A stretch of 64,000 bases of DNA. Origin: Methylosarcina fibrata AML-C10 (GTDB taxonomy: Bacteria > Pseudomonadota > Gammaproteobacteria > Methylococcales > Methylomonadaceae). The first letter of the stretch is position 1; each line of letters opens with the position of its first letter. The translations under genes and the position numbers were made by a program. The notes beneath the pieces were generated by a model. The model did not search any database, had not been told where the DNA came from, and saw nothing but the letters and a program-made list of their open reading frames with translations. The stretch lies in contig NZ_KB889965.1 of the NCBI RefSeq assembly GCF_000372865.1, positions 1,609,849 through 1,673,848 on the forward strand, in the 5' to 3' direction. Positions 1 to 9,089 of this stretch are shown here, piece after piece.

Positions 1-737
1 CACAAGCCTTTCCGCCGATGGCCGTGACCCTGACCCTGGAAGATGAAATCGACATCAGCCGCGGCGATATGATCGTCGGCGCCGACACGACCCCGGCCGT
101 CGTCGCGGACAAATTCAACGCCCACATCGTCTGGATGAACGAGAAGGCGCTCGCCCCCGGCCGCCAGTACACGCTGAAACTGGCCAGCCGCAGCGTGTCC
201 GGTTCCGTTTCGCTGATCCACCACCGGATCGACGTCAATACGCTCGAGCATCACGACGCCAACGAACTGAAACTCAACGAGATCGGCTACTGCACCGTGT
301 CGGTGAATGCCCCGGTCGTGTTCGATCCGTACCGGGCCAGCCGCGGCACCGGCTCGTTCATCGTCATCGACCGCCTCAGCAACGGCACCGTCGGCGCCGG
401 CATGATCGTCGGCGCCACCGGCGACGAAGCGCTCCAACCCGTCAGCACCGAAGAACGCGCAGCACGCTTCAGCCAGAAAGCGGCGGCGGTCGCCTTCATC
501 GGCCAGAACAGCAAGGACGTGGCCTACCGGATCGAAAGAAAACTGTTCGACAACGGACACGCCGCCACCGTACTGGAAGCTCAAAATCCGATGCTGGTCG
601 ACGCCATCAAAAACGCCGGCCTGATCGGTTTGTGCGTCAACGGCAGCCAGGAGTCGTCTGATGTGGTGTTCGATGCGGATAAAGTCCCGCTCGACGACAT
701 CTATGCCGAGTTGAAAAACCGGAAAATCATTTACTGA
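1..737 (+). CDS. cysN: Sulfate adenylyltransferase GTPase subunit CysN, 3' part, with degenerate APS-kinase tail
   Basis: The window opens inside this gene: the frame is open from base 3 and the true start lies upstream. CysN is the GTPase subunit of ATP sulfurylase, which with CysD makes adenosine 5'-phosphosulfate in cytosolic sulfate assimilation. Visible are the beta-barrel domains that follow the GTPase (DISRGDM, GRQYTLKL, ASRGTGSFIVID). From about codon 155 a tail aligns by eye with the start and end of APS kinase, as in fused CysNC proteins. Where the kinase P-loop (GLSGSGKS-like) should be, it reads GQNSKDVA, and the tail is about 85 residues instead of roughly 200. The ATP site is therefore missing and the tail is probably a non-catalytic remnant. 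A 12-bp stem lies just downstream. The CysN assignment is firm; the origin of the tail is inference. Confidence 0.88.
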   Translation, partial: QAFPPMAVTLTLEDEIDISRGDMIVGADTTPAVVADKFNAHIVWMNEKALAPGRQYTLKLASRSVSGSVSLIHHRIDVNTLEHHDANELKLNEIGYCTVSVNAPVVFDPYRASRGTGSFIVIDRLSNGTVGAGMIVGATGDEALQPVSTEERAARFSQKAAAVAFIGQNSKDVAYRIERKLFDNGHAATVLEAQNPMLVDAIKNAGLIGLCVNGSQESSDVVFDADKVPLDDIYAELKNRKIIY

Positions 738-759
738 TACCGTACCGGTATTTGCGAAA

Positions 760-795
760 GCTTGTTTTGGGCAGCCACTACCCCCCAAAACAAGC
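760..795 (+). terminator. Long stem-loop after cysN, possible terminator
   Basis: GCTTGTTTTGGG at 760-771 pairs perfectly with CCCAAAACAAGC at 784-795, a 12-bp stem with a 12-base loop, 22 bases after the cysN stop. No U-run follows, so it may work as a 3'-end stabiliser or an imperfect terminator rather than a classical intrinsic one. Confidence 0.5.
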
Positions 796-837
796 CGACG
801 AACGACGCGGGTTTGCCGTCTCCCGCCATCTTGACTG

Positions 838-1032
838 TCACCCTTGCCGATCCGGAAAAATTTGGCCGTTGGCTTCAAGCCAACGGTGCAGCCAATAGCC
901 GGGATCGGCCATGACTTCCGCCTCACTCTCGGAGGCAATTCCTTGCGCGTCTTTCCACTCAATCTCCGTCAAGGAATCGAGTGGCTCCTTTTTCTTTAGC
1001 GAAAGGGCTGTATTTTCGATCAAGGCATTCAC
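838..1032 (-). CDS. Hypothetical small protein
   Basis: A 64-residue acidic protein with no family that I recognise. It is rich in Glu/Asp and ends in a Trp- and aromatic-containing segment (DPGYWLHRWLEANG). No signal peptide or membrane segment is visible. The first possible start is GTG at 1032, but the good Shine-Dalgarno sequence GGGAGG ends only one or two bases before it. A TTG four codons in would have a more normal spacing of about 10 bases, so the true start may be that TTG. It stands alone between cysN and the fibronectin-III protein. The ribosome site and amino-acid composition are the only support, so it may not be a gene. Confidence 0.4.
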   Translation of the reverse strand: MNALIENTALSLKKKEPLDSLTEIEWKDAQGIASESEAEVMADPGYWLHRWLEANGQIFPDRQG

Positions 1033-1609
1033 CCCTCCCGCAGGATTAGATGACTTTGAATGCCATTAACGCCGCTTCCCGATCCCTCCTTCCGCAACGT
1101 ATACGCAGGACTCCAGGCCCGGCAGTACGTCCGATTTTTCAAGCCATGACCCTTCATCGTAAATTGCGGCTAACAGAACCAACAGTCTCTGCATGCTTTT
1201 CTTCACCGCCCTTAACTTACAATTAAGAAACTCGTGACACACTATAATCGCCTGCCGCCGAAAAACGGAAAGCCGAGTCATCCTGAGCGATAGACAAAGC
1301 GATTCCAGGGAGCGCTGGCGTGCTCTTTGTGGAGTGGCAAAGCTACCGACATAGCCTCGAGTCATTTTCCAATAACTGTTTCATCCTGTGCCTCGACTCA
1401 AAAAGCTGGAGCTAAATCAACACGGGAATAGTTGCCGAGGTCCGGGAAAAATAATGACTCTTCGAAACCTATGCAATCGGTAAAAAGGGGGATTTCTCAA
1501 ATAATCCGCAAATTATTTGAAGAAGCACAGTAATTAATAGGTTCGTAAACTGCACATTTGCGAACAATGATTAAGTTTGTTTCCACAAAACCAAACGAGT
1601 GATTTTATT
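1033..1609. other. Intergenic stretch, no gene recognised
   Basis: About 575 bases with no convincing gene. A TATAAT-like hexamer sits near 1240. The last 150 bases before the fibronectin-III gene are AT-rich and probably carry its promoter, but no clear -35/-10 pair could be fixed. Confidence 0.5.
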
Positions 1610-2980
1610 ATGAAGTCTTCTAAATTTCATTTCAACGGTAAGACCGGGATCGCCGGTATTATTCTACGGGCGTCGGTTTCTCTTTATCTGGCAGGGATCG
1701 TCGGCATCGCCCAAGTCGATACGGCACAAGCCGCTCGATGGGGCGGGGGCGGCGGAGGCAATACTGACAGAACGGCGCCTACCGTTCCTACCGGGCTCAC
1801 GGCCACCGCGGCTTCTTCTTCCCAAATCAATTTGAGCTGGAAAGCCTCCTCGGACTCGGTCGGCGTTAAAGGCTACAAGGTGTACCAAGGCGGCGCTCAA
1901 ATCGCAACCGTCTCCAGCACTTCTTTTTCCAACACGGGACTTTCTCCCAGCACCACTTATAAATACACTGTCGCCGCATACGATGCTGCGGGCAATACTT
2001 CAGCACAGTCCTCATCGGCCAGCGCCACCACTTCCTCAAGTTCCGGCGGCGGTTCCGGCGGCAGCGCCGACGGCGTTCCTTCCGGCGTTCCGGCGGGCAT
2101 CTATTCGATTGACAATGTCGTCGATCAGCCGTTCGTTGACGGCGTGCTTGTTCGGATATATTGGGATAAAAGCGAACCCCAAGAAAATCAATATTCTTTT
2201 ACCAATCTAGACTCGACCGTTCAGAAGGCCATATCTCTGGGGCAATCCGTCACTATAGCCCCCATGGTAATGGCTGTTCCGACCTGGCTGGAATCGAAAT
2301 GCGCTACTTATAACGACCCTCAATTCGGTAAAACCTGTGTACCCTGGGACGCCACGGGCCTATCCGCTCTGCAAAATTTCATCAACGCTCTGAGCACGCA
2401 TCAAATCAACGGAACCGCGATAAAGGATTTAACTTCGGTCAGGCAGATTAATGCAAGCCTCTTAGGCATGCAATCCGTGCGGTTGACGACAACCTTTAGC
2501 GGCTACTCTGCGTCAAAAATGAAAGACGCGGCGATCACCACAGCCGGCTATTGGGCTAGCGCTTTCCCGAAGAAGAACCTGTATTTGGGACTTTTCGACA
2601 TTACAGACAACACCAGCAACCCTTCTACGACTGAAGACATCCGCGATACTTTACTAGCTCAGTACGGCTCCGTCATGAGTTTTTTCCAGGAAGTAATGAC
2701 CGGCTCCGCACCTCAAACCAACTCGATTTTAGGCGAGAATCTGCTGCCTGCCGTAGGCAAAACCGGCATCATGCTCCAGGCTTGCGGAGAATGGTCGAAT
2801 CAAAATTCCTGGTCTTATTGTAATTTTCCGAAAGGCGACACGCCCAGCGCCGGCATGAGCAATGGATTTAATAATTACAAAGCGACCTATTTCGAATTCT
2901 ACGACACGGATTTGAACAACAGCAGCTATTCGTCCCAATTCCAGCAATGGCATGATACTTTAAAGCCATACATTCCATAA
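1610..2980 (+). CDS. Secreted fibronectin type III domain protein with TIM-barrel-like C-terminal domain
   Basis: The 456-residue product starts at ATG 1610; an in-frame TTG at 1577 would add 11 residues before a clear signal peptide, so I prefer the ATG. Residues 1-41 form an export signal ending AQA, followed by a Gly-rich linker. Residues about 50-140 are one fibronectin type III domain (APTVPTGLTA, INLSWKAS, YKVYQGG, YKYTVAAYD), then a Ser/Gly linker. The remaining ~300 residues resemble glycoside-hydrolase barrels of the GH42/GH5 kind (RIYWDKSEPQEN, AVPTWLE, QACGEWS, YFEFYDTD), with candidate acids but no motif I can assign to one family. It is likely exported and may act on a polysaccharide. 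It is monocistronic and followed by a strong terminator. Confidence 0.75.
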   Translation: MKSSKFHFNGKTGIAGIILRASVSLYLAGIVGIAQVDTAQAARWGGGGGGNTDRTAPTVPTGLTATAASSSQINLSWKASSDSVGVKGYKVYQGGAQIATVSSTSFSNTGLSPSTTYKYTVAAYDAAGNTSAQSSSASATTSSSSGGGSGGSADGVPSGVPAGIYSIDNVVDQPFVDGVLVRIYWDKSEPQENQYSFTNLDSTVQKAISLGQSVTIAPMVMAVPTWLESKCATYNDPQFGKTCVPWDATGLSALQNFINALSTHQINGTAIKDLTSVRQINASLLGMQSVRLTTTFSGYSASKMKDAAITTAGYWASAFPKKNLYLGLFDITDNTSNPSTTEDIRDTLLAQYGSVMSFFQEVMTGSAPQTNSILGENLLPAVGKTGIMLQACGEWSNQNSWSYCNFPKGDTPSAGMSNGFNNYKATYFEFYDTDLNNSSYSSQFQQWHDTLKPYIP

Positions 2981-3016
2981 ATTCAGTACCTTCCCCCAAT
3001 ATAAGTACCTACTATC

Positions 3017-3046
3017 CGCGCGCTCGCAATGAACGCGCGTTTTTTA
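3017..3046 (+). terminator. Intrinsic terminator of the fibronectin-III gene
   Basis: CGCGCG at 3017-3022 pairs with CGCGCG at 3034-3039 across an 11-base loop and is followed directly by TTTTTT. It lies 36 bases after the stop codon at 2980. Confidence 0.8.
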
Positions 3047-3656
3047 TCCGAATTAAAAAATTCGGGATTCCTTCTAATTGATCCGTCACCGAAAGACGTT
3101 CCAGTTTCAAGTGGTGTTTTTTAATCGGTTAGAACCCTCTGCCACAGTGCAATCGGTTATTTTAATGAGCATGGGAACCAAGCCGAGATAGGGGGAACAC
3201 CTACTGAACGCCGTGCCGATCAACGTACCTGTCTCAACCTGTCCGGGCATTCGGACAATGCCGGCCATGATGCGGTCGGCAATTCCTGAAACGGCGCGGC
3301 AAGTGTCGGAGCTGGTTCAGAGGTTGATTACCCCTCGGGGCGTTTCCGATCTTTGATGGCAGCGTACAGAATAAACGTTATTGCAAGCCGATAAGTGAAC
3401 GGCATACGCCTGCAAGCCGAAGAACTTCACAGCCAACCGAAACAGTTACCGGCCCAAAAGAATTGACAATGCGTCAAAGCCTGCTCGCAACGTAATCACC
3501 TCGCGAGCTGTTATCCTGTCTGGATCAAAGAAAGTTTAAACAGCCGCCCTGCAAAGATTTTCTATCACGCTAGGGCCGGCTTGTTTTCAGACTCTTTACG
3601 AGCCGAGTTGCGTAATCCCGGAATTAAGACTTGTTCGAGAAGATAGCGGCAGCTTG
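3047..3656. other. Intergenic stretch with one possible gene fragment
   Basis: About 600 bases without a gene that can be supported. On the minus strand an open frame of 69 codons (3107-3316) has protein-like composition, with the segment PGQVETGTLIGTAF, but it has no start codon near its beginning and no ribosome site. It may be a decayed gene or chance. Nothing else was recognised. Confidence 0.4.
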
Positions 3657-3660
3657 TAAC

Positions 3661-3685
3661 AAAAACACCGGCCAAAAGCCGGTGT
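3661..3685 (-). terminator. Intrinsic terminator of mlaC
   Basis: ACACCGGC (3665-3672) pairs with GCCGGTGT (3678-3685), an 8-bp perfect stem with a 5-base loop. Read on the minus strand it is followed by a run of T. It lies about 55 bases beyond the mlaC stop. Confidence 0.8.
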
Positions 3686-3741
3686 CTTGCAAGTGAACGG
3701 GGACATAAATCCGTTACTACCCCATGCGTGAATAAAATTTC

Positions 3742-4374
3742 TTAGCTCTTGGCCGACAACGCCTCGGCGTTGCGTTTCGCCAGTCCGTCGATGACTGCGG
3801 CGAGCGAGCCTTTGGCCTGGACTTCGTTGGTGAAGGTGGTGCGGTAATTGGTCACCAGGCTGACTCCTTCGATCAGGATGTCGTAAGCTTTCCATTGGCC
3901 GTTGCTCAGGAACATCCGGTAGTTGACGCCGACCGGTTGAATGCCGGGCTGCAACACCTCCGTTTTGACCACGACTTTCGTTGCGCCGGGCTCCATTTGC
4001 ATGGGCAGGAAGCGCACCGACCACTCTTTGAACTCGATAAAGGCTCGCGAGTAAGTTCTTACCAGCAAGGTTTGAAATTCCTGCTTGAAACGTCCGCGCT
4101 CTTCCGGGGTGGCAGTTTTCCAGAGCTTGCCGAGCACCAGCGCAGAAATCCGATCAAAATCGGTATGCGGATAAATGACTTCGTTGACAAATTGGGTAAT
4201 TTGTTTGAAATCTCTGGAGAACCCGGGATTCTGAAGCCGTTTTTGCAATTGATCCGAGGCACTCTGAATGGCTTGCTGCGGCGGCAGCAGGTTTTCGGAC
4301 ATCGCTCTGTTAATCGGCAGCAAAGCCATTAACAGCGCAGATAAAATAAATACTGCAAATTGCTTAGTTTTCAT
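3742..4374 (-). CDS. mlaC: MlaC/Ttg2D-family periplasmic phospholipid-binding protein
   Basis: The 210-residue product has a signal peptide (about residues 1-26, ending NRAMS). The mature part has the MlaC fold signature: an N-terminal helical region (FVNEVIYPHTDFDRIS), LGKLWKTATPEERGRF, then the beta part KTEVLQPG, VNYRMFLSNGQWKAYDILIEGVSLVTNYR. MlaC shuttles phospholipids across the periplasm between the outer-membrane MlaA complex and the inner-membrane MlaFEDB transporter. Length fits the family. Here it stands alone, divergent from hemB, with its own terminator. The only MCE transporter genes in the window are about 47 kb away (51.4-54.8 kb) and that operon carries no mlaC, so its partner transporter is not established. 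Confidence 0.87.
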   Translation of the reverse strand: MKTKQFAVFILSALLMALLPINRAMSENLLPPQQAIQSASDQLQKRLQNPGFSRDFKQITQFVNEVIYPHTDFDRISALVLGKLWKTATPEERGRFKQEFQTLLVRTYSRAFIEFKEWSVRFLPMQMEPGATKVVVKTEVLQPGIQPVGVNYRMFLSNGQWKAYDILIEGVSLVTNYRTTFTNEVQAKGSLAAVIDGLAKRNAEALSAKS

Positions 4375-4398
4375 ATGACCCTCATTTATTCAAACTAA

Positions 4399-5535
<1,137 letters not shown>

Positions 5536-5633
5536 TTCCATGATGAAACCCGCAGAGTGCGGTGCGTAACGGCTAATTTTCAAATCCAAATTGCACTAAT
5601 CCATAATAAAAAAATACAGAGGGAGCCCGTCCT

Positions 5634-6146
5634 ATGCCAGAAGAAATGATGAATCCGAAAAGAAAGTTCCAGATTGAGGAAGGCATTCTGATCCTGCTGC
5701 TGATCTTGTCTCTGACCGGTATTTTCATTAATGATTTTTCTCCTGCCGACGGCTACGGTTACTGGATCGTCATGGTCTTCGTCTTTGCGGTGTTCGCCAT
5801 CATCATCGGCTGGCTGCAATCGAAACATCGAAGCGAAGACATCAAAATCATCCTGAGCGAACAGGCCCTGCACTGGACGGCGTCCCTGCTGGTGGTCGGG
5901 GGGGCGTTTCTGGTGCAAAAAGCAGCGGGATCGACCGACACCGGCCTGCTGATCTTGCTGATCCTGTCGCTGGCAACCATCCTGGACGGTTTGCGCGTCG
6001 GCTGGCGCTTCAGTCTGGTCGGATTGTTTCTCGGCACCTCGGCGGTCATTGCCTCCTACACCGAGCATTTTTTCTGGATAGAATTACTGATTGCCGTTTT
6101 TATCGTCACGGCAACCATTTTATGGGAAATCTGGACCGAAAAATGA
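5634..6146 (+). CDS. Hypothetical multi-pass membrane protein
   Basis: The 170-residue product has about five hydrophobic segments (roughly residues 17-33, 43-60, 80-96, 103-120 and 128-165) separated by short polar loops, so it is an inner-membrane protein. I do not recognise a family. The ATG at 5634 follows AGAGGGAG with suitable spacing. Its stop overlaps the aroE start (ATGA at 6143-6146), so the two are translationally coupled and form an operon. Nothing in the sequence links it to shikimate metabolism. Confidence 0.75.
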   Translation: MPEEMMNPKRKFQIEEGILILLLILSLTGIFINDFSPADGYGYWIVMVFVFAVFAIIIGWLQSKHRSEDIKIILSEQALHWTASLLVVGGAFLVQKAAGSTDTGLLILLILSLATILDGLRVGWRFSLVGLFLGTSAVIASYTEHFFWIELLIAVFIVTATILWEIWTEK

Positions 6147-7000
6147 GCACCAACACAACTTCGATCGATCGTTACGCCGTATTCGGCCATCCGATCAAAC
6201 ACAGCAAATCGCCCCGAATTCACCGGTTGTTCGCCGAACAAACCGGGCAGTCGCTGCATTACGAAGCCCGGGAGGTAACACCGGAGCAGTTTTTATCCGC
6301 GGTGAACGCTTTTTTTGCCGAAGGCGGCAAGGGATTGAACTGCACGGTACCGCTCAAGGAACTGGCTTTTGCCTTTGCCGGCCGCACGACGCCTCGCGCC
6401 GGTTTCAGCAAAGCCGTCAACACCCTGGCCTTACAGCCGGACGGCAGCATTCTCGGCGATAATACCGACGGCCAGGGGCTGGTGACCGACCTGGTGCGCA
6501 ATCATGCACTCAATCTTGAAAACACGAAAATTCTGATTCTTGGCGCCGGAGGGGCCAGCCGGGGAATCCTCGGTCCTCTGATCGAGCAAGCGCCGGCGGA
6601 GGTTGTCATCGCCAATCGCACGACCGGGAAGGCCGTCGGTCTGGCCGCGGAATTCGCCGAACTCGGCGCAATCCGGGGCTGCGGCTTCGACGACCTGAAC
6701 GGTTTGGAATTCGACCTGATCCTGAATGCGACTTCCGCCAGTTTAAGCGGCCAATTGCCGCCTTTGCCGGAAAATCTGCTGGCCGAACACGGCAGTTGCT
6801 ACGACCTTGCGTACGGCAACGAACCCACCGCCTTCGTGCGTTGGGGCCAAGCGCATCGGGCCGTGAAAAGCCTGGACGGATTGGGCATGCTGGTCGAACA
6901 GGCGGCGGAAGCTTTTTATCTCTGGCGCGGAGTCCGCCCCGAAACTCGTCCCGTGATCGAATGGCTGAATGCCGAAAGAAATGATCGCGAGTTTCCTTAA
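6143..7000 (+). CDS. aroE: Shikimate dehydrogenase (NADP+)
   Basis: Reduces 3-dehydroshikimate to shikimate with NADPH in aromatic amino-acid synthesis. The 285-residue product shows the shikimate-binding SKS (21-23), the catalytic lysine of NCTVPLK (Lys72), the conserved NTDG (107-110), the Rossmann loop GAGGASRG (134-141) and the NADP-selecting NRTTGK (158-163). Length is right for AroE. Start ATG 6143 overlaps the stop of the preceding membrane-protein gene; a start seven codons earlier would lie wholly inside that gene. It ends 10 bases from the convergent carbonic-anhydrase-like gene. Confidence 0.95.
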   Translation: MSTNTTSIDRYAVFGHPIKHSKSPRIHRLFAEQTGQSLHYEAREVTPEQFLSAVNAFFAEGGKGLNCTVPLKELAFAFAGRTTPRAGFSKAVNTLALQPDGSILGDNTDGQGLVTDLVRNHALNLENTKILILGAGGASRGILGPLIEQAPAEVVIANRTTGKAVGLAAEFAELGAIRGCGFDDLNGLEFDLILNATSASLSGQLPPLPENLLAEHGSCYDLAYGNEPTAFVRWGQAHRAVKSLDGLGMLVEQAAEAFYLWRGVRPETRPVIEWLNAERNDREFP

Positions 7001-7010
7001 GGCTGAGCTT

Positions 7011-7544
7011 TCAGCCCTGTTTCAGATACTCGTCCTTCAAATGGATATAATGCTGAGAGGAATATTTCAGAAATTCCTTTTCGGTTGCGGTCAAAGGGCG
7101 CGCTTGCTTGGCCGGGGAGCCGACATAGAGATGCCCGCTTTCGAGCTTCTTGCCGGGAGTCACCAGCGCGCCGGCGCCAAGCATCACATAATCTTCAAGC
7201 ACCGCGTCGTCCATGATGACGGAGCCGATGCCCACCAGACAATAATTACCTATCGTGCAGGCATGGACGACGGCTCGATGGCCGATGGTCACGCCTTTGC
7301 CTATCGTTAACGGATAGCCTCGATCGTTGTATTTGCCGTAATGAGTGACGTGCAAGACCGAGCCGTCCTGAACGTTGGTCCCCTCGCCTATCGTAATGGC
7401 TTCGACGTCGCCTCGGATGACCGTAGACGGCCAGATCGAGACGTCGTCACCCAGAGTGACGTCGCCGATCACCGTTGCCTGAGCGTCAATGTAGACTCTC
7501 TCGCCGATCACCGGCCGCTTGTTGTTAAACGTTCTGACTGACAC
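7011..7544 (-). CDS. yrdA: Gamma-carbonic-anhydrase-like hexapeptide-repeat protein (YrdA/CaiE family)
   Basis: The 177-residue product is a left-handed beta-helix protein built of hexapeptide turns (VIGDVT, VSIWPS, TIGKGVTIGHR). The three zinc-ligand histidines of gamma-carbonic anhydrases are present: His65 (SVLHVTH), His89 (TIGHR) and His94 (VVHAC), with the conserved RGD of VIRGDV at 44-46. The family trimerises and binds Zn or Fe; some members hydrate CO2, while others such as E. coli YrdA have no demonstrated activity, so function should be taken as probable only. The gene is convergent with aroE, and the two share the neighbourhood in several gammaproteobacteria. Confidence 0.88.
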   Translation of the reverse strand: MSVRTFNNKRPVIGERVYIDAQATVIGDVTLGDDVSIWPSTVIRGDVEAITIGEGTNVQDGSVLHVTHYGKYNDRGYPLTIGKGVTIGHRAVVHACTIGNYCLVGIGSVIMDDAVLEDYVMLGAGALVTPGKKLESGHLYVGSPAKQARPLTATEKEFLKYSSQHYIHLKDEYLKQG

Positions 7545-7691
7545 GAAAATAACCCGTTTTCTCGGAAATTGTCTAATAAGAAGATGACGGAAAAAGTTAA
7601 AGGTTCAAACCAGTCCCCGAAAACCGGGTCCCGTTCGATTCAAGTTGCAAGGCGACCTTCGAGCCGGGCAGCGCCTCGCGCGAAGGAGGCT

Positions 7692-7820
7692 GTCGTAAAA
7701 GTCAATACAGAACTCTCTCCCTCGGGGAGAGGGCAGGATGAGGGGATATAAATCAATGTCTTACTTTATTTATTCCCCTCACCCCAACCCTCTCCCGCGG
7801 GGAGAGGGGGCTTTTACGAC
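7692..7820. repeat. Palindromic MITE/REP-like element
   Basis: The ends GTCGTAAAAG (7692-7701) and CTTTTACGAC (7811-7820) are exact inverted repeats. Inside, each half carries a GAGAGGG/CCCTCTCC stem of its own (about 7713-7733 and 7788-7810) and a matching GAGGGG/CCCCTC block. The 129-bp whole can fold into one long hairpin. No open frame lies within it. Elements of this CCCTCTCCC...GGGAGAGGG type are common, multicopy and intergenic in gammaproteobacteria. Confidence 0.75.
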
Positions 7821-7871
7821 GCTCTCCAAAGGTTGCGGAATGGTCTATTTGTCTTGATAAATGCCGACCGC

Positions 7872-8285
7872 TTATTTCGGTTCTTCCTTGGACTTCTCGG
7901 GCGGGGTCGTTTCTTTCGGCTGATCGGCGGCCGCTCCCGCTTCCGTACCGGGCTTGACGACTTCGGCTACGGCCTCCTTGGCTTTCTCTGCCGCATCGGC
8001 CGCAGCGGATTTGGTAGCGTCGGCCGCATCGGCTGCGGCTTCTTTCGTTTGCTCGACCGCCGCGGCTCCGGCCTCTTTGGCGCTCTCTACGGCTTGGGAT
8101 GCCGCCTCGCCGGCAGTGCTTGCAGCACTTTTCGCCGCTTCGGCCGCTTCAGTAGCCGCACCTTGCGCCGCGGGCGCGGCTTCCTGAGGCGCATTCGAAG
8201 CCGCGGTTTTGTCTTCCGACTTTTCACAGCCCGCCAACAACGCCAGCCCAATTAAACCGGATGCAATCAACTGTGTAGTTTTCAT
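7872..8285 (-). CDS. Alanine-rich repeat lipoprotein
   Basis: The 137-residue product has a type II signal peptide with lipobox LLAGC (Cys at residue 20). The mature protein is extremely rich in Ala, Glu and Lys and made of imperfect 11-residue-like amphipathic repeats (AAEAAKSAAST, ASQAVESAKEA, AVEQTKEAAAD, AADATKSAAAD, AAEKAKEAVAE). Such repeats form long helices as in LEA-like and apolipoprotein-like proteins. It is probably anchored in a membrane facing the periplasm. No enzymatic motif is present and its role is unknown. It is monocistronic, with an AT-rich upstream region. Confidence 0.8.
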   Translation of the reverse strand: MKTTQLIASGLIGLALLAGCEKSEDKTAASNAPQEAAPAAQGAATEAAEAAKSAASTAGEAASQAVESAKEAGAAAVEQTKEAAADAADATKSAAADAAEKAKEAVAEVVKPGTEAGAAADQPKETTPPEKSKEEPK

Positions 8286-8594
8286 GTGTCGTTATCCTCA
8301 ATTAGTTATTCTATTGTTTGAATTGCGAAAGAACTGTCACGAACAATAACATACCAATAAACTTTAAATATTTCTAATAAAGTTTCAATATTTATGATAT
8401 TTCCCCCTTCAAAAAAATAGACTACGGTTTGTCTCACCTCAGTCGAAACCGGCTTCTTCAATGTTCATCGCGTTAAAAACGTCCGTTGAGAAGTCAGATA
8501 AGAGCTCTGAAAAAGCCACGTCTCGCTCGGTTTCAAAATGGGGAAAGCCCCCGGCAGACGCGCCGGCTCTTGAAAACGGCTTTGCTGGAAACGC
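8286..8594. other. Intergenic stretch, no gene recognised
   Basis: About 310 bases. The part nearest the lipoprotein gene is AT-rich and likely holds its promoter on the minus strand. Short open frames in the other half are antisense to, or run into, the YchJ gene and have no support. Confidence 0.5.
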
Positions 8595-9089
8595 TCAGGC
8601 CGCGCCGCAGCAACGCTTGTACTTTTTGCCGCTTCCGCAGGAGCACGGGGCGTTCTTGCCGAGATTGGTATTCAGCCCGACTTTGGCGATCGATTTCACT
8701 ACGCCGTCCAGATAATACCAGCGATTGGCGTTTTTTATAAACCGGCTGATTTCGTGCAGCGCGTATTCTTCGCCCTCCTGGATGAAATAGGCCTTAAACT
8801 CGACCAGCCCTTTGCCGTCTTTAGCGCCGCCTTTTTTGGTCTCGATAATTTCCAGTTTATGCCATTCGGCTTTTTCCCTGGAAAAATCGATCGTCTCGGG
8901 ACATCGGCCGGCATCCCAGGTATTCGAAAGATAATCGGCGTTCCGCATGGCATAGGCGGTAAAACGCGAACGCATCAACGATTCGGCGGTAACGGGCAAA
9001 GTTTGGCCGGAATGGAACAGCCCGCAGCATTGACCGTAAGCCAAACCGGAGCCGCACAGGCAGTCTTCGGAAAAATCAGTCATCATCAA
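8595..9089 (-). CDS. ychJ: YchJ family (UPF0225) protein with two SEC-C zinc motifs
   Basis: The 164-residue product carries a SEC-C-type cysteine cluster at each end: CLCGSGLAYGQCC near residue 10 and CSCGSGKKYKRCC at 149-161. Each is the pattern CxCGSGxxxxxCC that binds zinc in the SecA C-terminus. Between them is the conserved YchJ core (LMRSRFTAYAMRNADYL, EFKAYF, HEISRF, WYYLDG), an NTF2-like fold. The molecular function of the family is not known. Three Met codons open the frame, and any of the first three could be the start. It is a single gene. Confidence 0.9.
   Translation of the reverse strand: MMMTDFSEDCLCGSGLAYGQCCGLFHSGQTLPVTAESLMRSRFTAYAMRNADYLSNTWDAGRCPETIDFSREKAEWHKLEIIETKKGGAKDGKGLVEFKAYFIQEGEEYALHEISRFIKNANRWYYLDGVVKSIAKVGLNTNLGKNAPCSCGSGKKYKRCCGAA

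Noticed and set aside
1066-1365. 99-codon minus-strand open frame
   Set aside because: No ribosome site, Arg/Ser/Leu-rich composition and no recognised family.
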